From Planctomycetota bacterium (lineage in GTDB: Bacteria; Planctomycetota; UBA1135; UBA2386): DNA of 64,000 nt. A program made the position numbers and the translations under genes. This document shows, one piece after another, positions 57,932-64,000 of the stretch. The stretch covers positions 84,590 to 148,589 of the forward strand of contig JADLFX010000059.1 in NCBI GenBank assembly GCA_020849665.1, in the 5' to 3' direction. Position 1 is the stretch's first letter; every line of letters begins with the position of its first letter. Under the pieces are notes generated by a model. It saw nothing but the letters and a program-made list of their open reading frames with translations, was not told where the DNA came from and searched no databases.

Positions 57932-59098
57932 ATGGCGGTGCCCCTCTCGTACAACCTCCGCAGCGCGTTCGTGCGCAAGGGCGCGACCGCGCTGACGGTG
58001 AGCGCGATCGCGTTCTCGGTCGCGGTGCTGGTGATGGTGCTGGCCCTGGCACGCGGGTTCGAGACCGCGCTGGCCGGCACGGGCACCGACGACAACGTGA
58101 TCGTCCTGCGCAGCGGGTCCACCTCCGAGGGCGTGTCGGGACTCACGCGGGACACGGCGCGCATCCTGCAGGCAGCCTCGTTCGTGGCGCGCGACCCCGC
58201 GGGCCGCCCGCTCGCGCAGCCCGAGCTCTACGCGGCGTTCAACCTGTCGCGCGCCGACGGCGGCAAGACCAACATCCCGGTGCGCGGCACCGGGCCGCAG
58301 GGACTGGCGCTGCGCAGCACGGTGCGGATCCAGCCCGGCGGACGGATGTTCGAGCCGGGCAAGTACGAGATCGTGGTCGGACGCTCCCTGGTCGGGCGCG
58401 TGCCAGGCTGCCAGCTGGGCGGCGCGCTCACGCTCTCGAACTACACCTGGCAGGTGGTCGGCGTCGCCGACAGCGCCGGACAGGCCTACGACTCCGAGAT
58501 CTGGCTGGACGTCGAGATCTTCCTGCGCCTGCTCGACCGCCCGGGCTTCAGCACGGTGATCGCGCGGCTGCACGCTCCCGGGGAACTGCCGGCGCTGCGC
58601 AGGCGCGTGGAGGACGACCCGCGCCTGAACGTGACCGTGAAGACCGAGCGCCAGTACTTCACCGAGCAGGCCGGCGCGCTCGCCACGGTCCTGAAGGCGC
58701 TGGCGTGGTTCCTGGCCGCGATCATGGGCACTGGCGCGGTGTTCGGCGCCACCAACACGCTGCTCGCCAACGTGAGCATGCGCCGGCGCGAGATCGGCAC
58801 GCTCCTGGCGATCGGCTTCTCGCCGCGCCAGGTGTTCCTGGGCTTCCTCACCGAGTCGCTGGTCCTGGCCGTGGTCGGCGGCGTGCTGGGCGTCGCGCTG
58901 GGCTACCAGTGCAACGGGATCGCCACCGGCACCACCAACTGGTCGACGTTCACCGAGCAGAGCTTCTCGTTCGCGGTGACCCCGGACGTGGTGGCGAGCG
59001 CCATGGTCCTGGCGGCGTTCATCGGCCTGATCGGCGGCGCGCTGCCTGCCGCCCGCGCCGCGCGCCTCACGCCGCGCGAGGCGCTGCGCGCCCTCTAG
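57932..59098 (+). CDS. FtsX-like ABC permease (second)
   Basis: 388 residues from ATG 57932, preceded by GGGAGAAG. MacB-type topology: an N-terminal helix (ALTVSAIAFSVAVLVMVLAL), a periplasmic domain, then ALAWFLAAIMGTGAVFGATNTL, ANVSMRRREIGTLLAIGFSP and two further helices. It pairs with the ATPase and first permease to make a heterodimeric exporter. Its 3' end overlaps the convergent DsbD-like gene by 4 bp. Confidence 0.9.
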   Translation: MAVPLSYNLRSAFVRKGATALTVSAIAFSVAVLVMVLALARGFETALAGTGTDDNVIVLRSGSTSEGVSGLTRDTARILQAASFVARDPAGRPLAQPELYAAFNLSRADGGKTNIPVRGTGPQGLALRSTVRIQPGGRMFEPGKYEIVVGRSLVGRVPGCQLGGALTLSNYTWQVVGVADSAGQAYDSEIWLDVEIFLRLLDRPGFSTVIARLHAPGELPALRRRVEDDPRLNVTVKTERQYFTEQAGALATVLKALAWFLAAIMGTGAVFGATNTLLANVSMRRREIGTLLAIGFSPRQVFLGFLTESLVLAVVGGVLGVALGYQCNGIATGTTNWSTFTEQSFSFAVTPDVVASAMVLAAFIGLIGGALPAARAARLTPREALRAL

Positions 59099-61383
59099 CG
59101 CGCGACGTCGCGCAGCCAGGCGGCGAACTTCGCCTCGTCGGGCATCCAGCCGCGGTGCACCTTGAGCACCTTGCCGGTCTCGGGATCGACGACGGCGTAG
59201 CTGGGATTGGCGGGCACGCCCACCATCTCGTCCTGCAGCTTGCGGTATTCCGCGCCGCGCCCGCCGTCGGTGTGCAGGCGCGCCTCCACGTATCCCTCGA
59301 GCGCCGCGGCGACCGCCGGCAGCGGGAAGATGGTCTCTTCCATCACGCGGCAGTTGGCTCAAGTGAAGCCGGTGAAGTTCGCGAGGACGAGGCGCCTCGC
59401 CTCCTTCGCCTTGGCCAGGGCGCCGGGCCAGTCGTCGACGACGATCGCGTGCTTCGCGCTCTGCTTGGGCCGCGTGCCGTTGCCTGCCCCGGCGCTCTCG
59501 CCCGCCACCTTGGTGGGTGGCGCGATCGCGCTCATCACCCAGTCGAGCTGGTTGCCCTGTGCGCCGAAGAAGCAGTAGCCGGCGAAGAGCATGCTGGCGA
59601 GGCCGCCCAGCATCTGGCCGGGGCCGACGCCCTCGGAGGCCTTGCCCCGCAGACGGACCAGGCCGAGGAGGAAGGTCCCGGCCACCGCGAAGGTCACCGC
59701 CCACAGGAGCAGGAAGAGCTCGCGCGACAGGTAGAGGGCGCGCGGCGGCTCGCTGCTGGTGACCATGTCGACGTTGGAGAAGAACTTCAGCGCCGCGGCG
59801 ACCTCCACGAAGCCGAGGAACACCTTGAGCGTGTCCATCCACTCGCCCGAGCGCGGCATCGCCTTCACCCGGCCCGGCATCAGCGCCAGGAACACGAAGG
59901 GCACCGCCATCGTGAGCCCGAACACCGCCATGCCGAGGGCGAGCTGACCCAGTCCGCCGGTCTTGGCCGCGAATGCCAGGAGCGTGGCCACGAACGGCAC
60001 GGTGCAGGTGAACGAGGTCACCACCAGCGTCGTGCCCATGAGGAACACGCCCAGCGGCCCGCCCACGCCCGAGGCGCGGCTCGCGGCGTCCATCAGGAAG
60101 CGCGGCGGCTCCAGCGTGATCACTCCGAAGAGCGAGAGCGCGAACACGACGAACACGACCGCGATGATCAGGTTGGTCAGCCAGTGGGTGGCGAACGGGA
60201 TGATCCCCGGCCCCACCACCACGCCGATCAGGACGAACATCAGCACGATCCCTGCCCCGTAGAGCAGCGCCAGGGGCAGGGCGCTGCCGCCCCGCACCGA
60301 GGCCTGCTTGGTGAAGAACGAGATCGTGATCGGGATCATCGGGTAGGTGCAGGGCATCGCCAGCGCGAGCAGGCCCGCCCCCACCGCCGCCAGGAGGAGC
60401 TGGAGCAGGCTGCCGCCGCCGATCCCGTCGTCGTCGCTGCTGGTCACCGGGGCGGCCGCCGCGCCCTGCGCCACGTCGAGCTGCGCCGTGAACGGCAGCG
60501 TCTCCACCGCCAGGCAGAAGTTCTCCGTGCACGGCATGTACTCGATCGCGCCCCGCACCGTCGCCGGACCCGGCCTGGCCTGCGCCGGCACCGTGAACTC
60601 CTGGCTCATCACGAACGTGCCCGCGAGCCAGTACGAATACGAGTCGGCCACGATCTCGTGCTTCTCGCCCGGCGGCACCACCGGATCGCCCGCGGCCACG
60701 AGGCCCGCGGCCTCCTGCAGCGCGAACGAGGTCTTCACGCTGTGGGGCTCGGACCCGCCGTAGACGTGCCAGCCCGGGATCACCGTCGCGGTCAGCTCCA
60801 GGGTCACCTTCGCACCCGGCGCGGCGCGCGCGGGCCGGAACGCCGCCTGCACGGACAGCTTCGGCTCCTTCGTGGCCTCCGAGGGTCTGCTGGGGACCTT
60901 CGGCTCCTGCGCCGCCGGCGCGGCGCCGGCCGCCACGGCGAGCCTCGCCGCGAACGGCGCCTTGGCGGGGGGTTCGCAGAACTCCTCGGTGCAGGCCATG
61001 TAGTCGACCGTGCCCTTCACCTCGACCGCGCCCGTGACGCCGGCCGGGACGACGAACGCCTGGCGCAGGACGGCCTTGCCCGCGATCCACCAGCCCTCCA
61101 CCCCCATGGTCACATGCAGGTCGCCGTCCGGGATCTCGGCCTCGCCCTCCTTCTTCAGCCCACCCGCGGCGTCGAAGCTGAGGCCCGTCGCCTGTCCGGT
61201 GGACTCCTTGCGCCCGTAGACGTGGTAGCCCTCCTGGATGACGAAGGTCACCTCCAGCACCACCTTGTCCCCGGCCCTGGCCGTCTCTGGCACGAAGCGC
61301 GCGCTGGCCTTGGCACGCTCCTCCTGACCGGAGAGGCCGAGGGCACAGAGGCCGACGAAGAAGAGGGCGAGGAAGGTTCTCAT
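59095..61383 (-). CDS. DsbD-like thiol:disulfide interchange protein with in-frame TGA (candidate selenoprotein)
   Basis: From ATG 61383 the frame encodes a signal peptide (LALFFVGLCALGLSGQ) and two N-terminal DsbD-like domains, each with a Cys pair (ACTEEFCEP and PCTENFCLA). About eight membrane helices follow with the redox cysteines in LAMPCTYPMIPITISFFT and SFTCTVPFVAT. A C-terminal thioredoxin-like domain comes last. TGA occurs at codon 675 (59359-59361), where relatives have the first Cys of TC-x-N-C: here NFTGFT-U-ANCRVMEETIFP. After it the frame continues 88 codons to TAG at 59095-59097 with a well-conserved Trx domain (VGVPANPSYAVVDPETGKVL). The total is 762 residues if TGA is read as selenocysteine. 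If TGA were a real stop, the protein would lose its thioredoxin domain. The enzyme would pass electrons from the cytoplasm to periplasmic thiols. Confidence 0.8.
59325..59361 (-). promoter_or_regulatory. Candidate bacterial SECIS element downstream of the TGA
   Basis: In the mRNA, 17 nt after the UGA there is a perfect 6-bp stem GGAAGA/UCUUCC (59325-59341) closing a 5-nt loop GACCA whose first base is G. The loop begins 23 nt after UGA. Bacterial SECIS elements typically place an apical loop with G among its first two bases 16-37 nt after UGA. A lower GCG/CGC pairing can extend the stem across a 5'-side bulge. Binding by SelB is inferred. Confidence 0.6.
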
Positions 61384-61447
61384 GGGCTTGGAGGCGCGCA
61401 CGCTACCCCATCCCGGGCCCGGGGAGGAAAGCCCGGGGAGGATGGTC

Positions 61448-62347
61448 CTACGAGTCCGGCCCGGGGCGGAACTTGTGCCAGAGGGCCCGGGCCACCAGTC
61501 GCAGGACCCGGATGCCCGGGACCGGGCCACAATTCCGTGCTTCGCGGGTCCAGGCCGCCGTCTCGGCCAGATCGCCCCGCCCGGCCGCGTCGTAGGCGAG
61601 GTCCAGGCGCACGCCGGCGCGCCGCGCGGCCACCAGCGCCGCCACCTCGGCGTCGCCGGGCACGGCCGCCAGGACCTTGGCGAGGATCCGGTCCACCCCC
61701 ACGCGGAAGCGCTGGTTGCTGGTCAGGCTGCCGGGGTGGACGCGGTAGCGCAGGAGCGGCTGGTCGAGGTAGAGCAGCGGCGCCGCGCGGGCGAGCCGCA
61801 GCCAGAGGTCGTAGTCCTCGGTGGCGATCAGGGCGGGGTCCTCGTCGAAACCGCCGGCCGCGGCCACGGCGTCGCGCCGTGCCACGACCGACGACGCGAT
61901 CAGCGGGTTGTCGCGGAGCAGGTCGCGCCAGCCGATCCGCGCCGGCACCCTGCGCGCGGCGTTCTTGCGCCGCGCCGCCGGCGCACCGTCGTACACGAAC
62001 GCATCGCACGCGCACGCCGGCGCGGGCACGCGCGCCAGCGCCTCGAGCTGCGCCTGCAGCTTGCCGGGCAGCCACACGTCGTCGGCGTCGCAGAAGGCCA
62101 GCCAGGGCGCACGCGTGACCGCGATGCCCGCGTTGCGCGCCGCGCCCGGCCCGCGGTTGGCCTGGCGCAGGACGCGCGCGCCCGCCGCCTCCGCCACGGC
62201 GGCCGTGGCGTCGCGGCTGCCGTCGTCCACCACCACGACCTCGGCCGGCGCGAGGCTCTGGGCGTGCACCGCGGCCAGGGTCTCCGCCAGCCACGCGGTG
62301 GCGTCCCTGGCCGCGATCACCACCGCCACGTCCGCCACCTTGGTCAT
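61448..62347 (-). CDS. GT2-family glycosyltransferase
   Basis: 299 residues from ATG 62347. GT-A fold: VADVAVVIAARDATAWLAETL, VVVVDDGSRDATAAV (DDGS motif near residue 40), ANRGPGAARNAGI, the DxD-type metal site in FCDADDVWLPGKLQ near residue 85, and TEDYDLWLRLA near residue 185. It transfers a sugar from a nucleotide donor at the cytoplasmic face. It starts 4 bp after the flippase stop. Confidence 0.92.
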   Translation of the reverse strand: MTKVADVAVVIAARDATAWLAETLAAVHAQSLAPAEVVVVDDGSRDATAAVAEAAGARVLRQANRGPGAARNAGIAVTRAPWLAFCDADDVWLPGKLQAQLEALARVPAPACACDAFVYDGAPAARRKNAARRVPARIGWRDLLRDNPLIASSVVARRDAVAAAGGFDEDPALIATEDYDLWLRLARAAPLLYLDQPLLRYRVHPGSLTSNQRFRVGVDRILAKVLAAVPGDAEVAALVAARRAGVRLDLAYDAAGRGDLAETAAWTREARNCGPVPGIRVLRLVARALWHKFRPGPDS

Positions 62348-62351
62348 CGGC

Positions 62352-63722
62352 TCATGCGGTGCGCTTGCGCAGCCGCAGCTTCTCCAGCACCGCGTGGGCG
62401 ATCTCGCGCGCGTAGTAGGCGTCGCTGCGCACCGGCACCAGGCAGCGCCACCACGTCGCGCCGCCGGCGCGCTGATAGGCGAAGAGCGTGTATGCCGCGG
62501 AGACCATGTACGCGGTGGTGCTGGCCCATGCCGCCCCCACCGCCCCGTGCTCCGGCACGAGCACGACGTCGAGGGCCACCATCAGCAGGAGGTTCAGGAA
62601 GCAGGCGCGGATGCAGGGGTCGAGGTGGCCGCGCGCCGCGAGGTCGTTCTGCAGGATCTTGGCGACCGTGAACGTGGCCGTGCCCGGGATCAGCACGAGC
62701 AGGGGTTCCTGCACGCGCAGCACCCAGCCCGCGGTGTTGACCTCCGAGGTGACCATGGCGATCACCCAGGGGACCGCCAGATACACCGCCATGCTGCCGA
62801 CCACGGCGGAGAGCAGCGAGAGGCGGCACAGGATCGGCGTGAGGCGCCGCGCCTCGCCATGCGAGACTCCGGCCACCTTCGAGAAGAACAGGTCGCGGGT
62901 CGCCTCGGGGAAGTGCCAGACCAGCTGCGCGAAGCCCACGGCGAGGCTGTAGTAGCCGGCCTGCGCCTTGGCCGCATCCAGGCCGGCCGCGAAGAGCACC
63001 GCCACGAGATAGAGGTCGAGGCGGTGGTTCAGGTAGGTGGTGACCGAGGTGAGGTTGGCCTTCCAGCCGTAGCGCAGCCCGGCGCGGAAGAAGCCGCGGT
63101 GCAGGCGCGGCCGCAGCCGCACCAGGTCGCGCACCAGCCACACGACGAGCAACGCCACCAGGGCGCTGGCGCCAAGGCGCCCGTAGGCGATCGCCCCGGC
63201 GGCCTCGCGTCCGCTGACGAAGTAGAGCAGCACGAAGAGCGGCAGGAAGAGCGCCGAGGCCGCCACGTGCACCAGGCCGTAGTCGCGGATCCGATCGCTG
63301 GCGAGCTGGATGCTGTTGAAGTAGCTGGTCAGCAGCAGGAGCGGGATGCAGAGGCAGAGCGGTGCGGTGATCCACGGGCTCGGCGCGAAGTCGGGCTTGA
63401 AGAGCGGCAGGATGCCGTGCACGCCCGCGAAGGTCAGCGCGCCGATCGCCAGACCCCAGACGATCGCCACCAGCGCGGTCGTCTCGGCGATCTCCCGCAC
63501 GCCGAACTCGCGCCGGCGGAGGAAGTAGACCAGCGAGGTGGCCAGTCCCAGGTTGGCGAGGGCGGTGAGCAGGAAGGGCAGGCCGCTGAGCAGGTCGGCG
63601 GTGCCCTTCACCGCGGCGTTGTCCTGGGTGAGGGCGAGCAGCACGAGGCCGGCGCCCTTGTCCACGGCGATGACGACGAGCTGCACCAGGAAGGTGAACA
63701 CCACCCAGCGGCTGAACCTCAC
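62352..63722 (-). CDS. Polysaccharide flippase (Wzx/MATE-like)
   Basis: 456 residues from GTG 63722 (VRFSRWVVFTFLVQL); a longer start to 63806 is possible but adds a Pro/Arg-rich extension. About 12-14 membrane helices, with the family-type pattern of paired repeats: AGLVLLALTQDNAAVKGTAD near residue 20 and KANLTSVTTYLNHRLDLYLV near residue 225. It should move lipid-linked oligosaccharides across the inner membrane. Together with the GT2 gene it is part of a surface polysaccharide locus. Confidence 0.85.
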   Translation of the reverse strand: MRFSRWVVFTFLVQLVVIAVDKGAGLVLLALTQDNAAVKGTADLLSGLPFLLTALANLGLATSLVYFLRRREFGVREIAETTALVAIVWGLAIGALTFAGVHGILPLFKPDFAPSPWITAPLCLCIPLLLLTSYFNSIQLASDRIRDYGLVHVAASALFLPLFVLLYFVSGREAAGAIAYGRLGASALVALLVVWLVRDLVRLRPRLHRGFFRAGLRYGWKANLTSVTTYLNHRLDLYLVAVLFAAGLDAAKAQAGYYSLAVGFAQLVWHFPEATRDLFFSKVAGVSHGEARRLTPILCRLSLLSAVVGSMAVYLAVPWVIAMVTSEVNTAGWVLRVQEPLLVLIPGTATFTVAKILQNDLAARGHLDPCIRACFLNLLLMVALDVVLVPEHGAVGAAWASTTAYMVSAAYTLFAYQRAGGATWWRCLVPVRSDAYYAREIAHAVLEKLRLRKRTA

Positions 63723-63803
63723 GGGGTCACCCCACGTGGGCGTGGCTCGCCAGCGGAGCGGACCCTCCGGCCGCCCGGCCTCCCGACCGTGACGCGGGCC
63801 GGC

Positions 63804-64000
63804 CACCCGCCGCAGCGCCGCATGGAGGTTCCCCTGGCGGTGTCGCCGCGCCGCGTGGCGGCGGGAAGGGACGCGCGGGACCCGCCGCAGCGGCGCATCG
63901 TGGTCTCCCTGGCGGTGTCGCCGCGCCGCGTGGCGGCGGGAAGGGACGCGCGGGACCCGCCGCAGCGGCGCATCGTGGTCTCCCTGGCGGTGTCGCCGCG
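63804..64000. repeat. Tandem 75-bp repeat array, continues beyond the window
   Basis: At least two and a half units with period 75 bp: CGCATGG/CGCATCG anchors start at 63819, 63894 and 63969, and GCGCCGCGTGGCG lies at 63848 and 63923 and is cut at 63998. The second and third units are nearly identical; the first is more diverged. The array sits directly upstream of the flippase gene, on the 5' side of its coding strand. The cores match the repeat at 25.8 kb in inverse orientation with the same spacing. Confidence 0.85.

Noticed and set aside
59095..59346. Independent 83-codon thioredoxin-like gene
   Set aside because: It is in the same frame as the DsbD-like gene, begins in the middle of the Trx domain after the redox motif, and makes sense only as the continuation past the TGA.
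63719..63973. Small minus-strand ORF with a repeated 25-residue unit
   Set aside because: The frame is open only because the 75-bp DNA repeat is a multiple of three. The sequence is Arg-rich, the first unit is degenerate, and the cores are conserved as DNA at a second locus in intergenic sequence.
63804..64000. Possible CRISPR array
   Set aside because: Units are contiguous 75-bp tandem repeats with near-identical full length, without unique spacers, and no cas genes are present.

Overview
The window is a very GC-rich (roughly 70% or more by eye), gene-dense bacterial chromosome segment. Several features point to a planctomycete (phylum Planctomycetota), probably one of the marine or sediment lineages with very high GC. 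These are a DUF1501/DUF1800 gene pair, tandem type-II-secretion-like pseudopilins with a conserved FALYLPD block, a family of about 358-residue secreted proteins, a membrane pyrophosphatase, a GH29 fucosidase and an archaeal-type methionine aminopeptidase. The assignment is inferred from gene content; no rRNA gene is present.

Layout. 1-5 kb (minus strand): a TPR/CHAT protein cut by the window edge, a small RRM RNA-binding protein followed by two overlapping small genes, and an ECF sigma/anti-sigma pair. 5-15 kb: an AcuC-like deacetylase, a secreted protein, an overlapping minus-strand operon (secreted protein, DUF1800, DUF1501), and a GH29 fucosidase with PA14-like C-terminus. 15-24 kb: a FabZ-like dehydratase, a GT-C-like membrane protein, two pseudopilins, tRNA-Leu(GAG), a large membrane-anchored protein, an aspartate-type aminotransferase and an OB-fold/DEDD exonuclease fusion. 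24-29 kb: a decayed stretch with a sigma region-4-only ORF and a secreted-protein gene interrupted by TAG, followed by an HD phosphohydrolase and envelope proteins. 29-37 kb: three overlapping GT4 glycosyltransferases, a tail-anchored FHA protein, an ABC exporter operon and a DedA protein. 37-46 kb: a K+-dependent-type membrane pyrophosphatase, RsfS, a YyaL/DUF255 protein, a lone Clp-N protein, a thioesterase, a PDZ protein, and tdh-kbl for threonine catabolism. 46-52 kb: a DUF1028 lipoprotein, type II MetAP, a GT4 and two GT-C-like membrane proteins, then a leucine-dehydrogenase-like enzyme. 53-59 kb: a MacAB-like ABC system whose two permease genes are separated by a cysteine-rich secreted protein. 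59-64 kb: a DsbD-like thiol:disulfide interchange protein, a GT2 and a flippase.

The most notable observation is in the DsbD-like gene (59095-61383, minus). Its reading frame is interrupted once by TGA, exactly where the first cysteine of the C-terminal thioredoxin CxxC motif should be, giving U-A-N-C. The frame continues intact for 88 sense codons. A 6-bp hairpin with a five-base loop starting in G lies 17 nt after the TGA, in the expected place for a bacterial SECIS element. This is best explained as a selenocysteine-containing DsbD-like protein.

A second unexplained structure is a repeat family with a 75-bp period. It appears at about 25.8 kb and at 63.8-64.0 kb, with two shared GC-rich cores at identical spacing, and a degenerate copy lies at 7.2 kb. 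Two of the three copies begin within about 15 bp of the stop codons of two paralogous secreted-protein genes.
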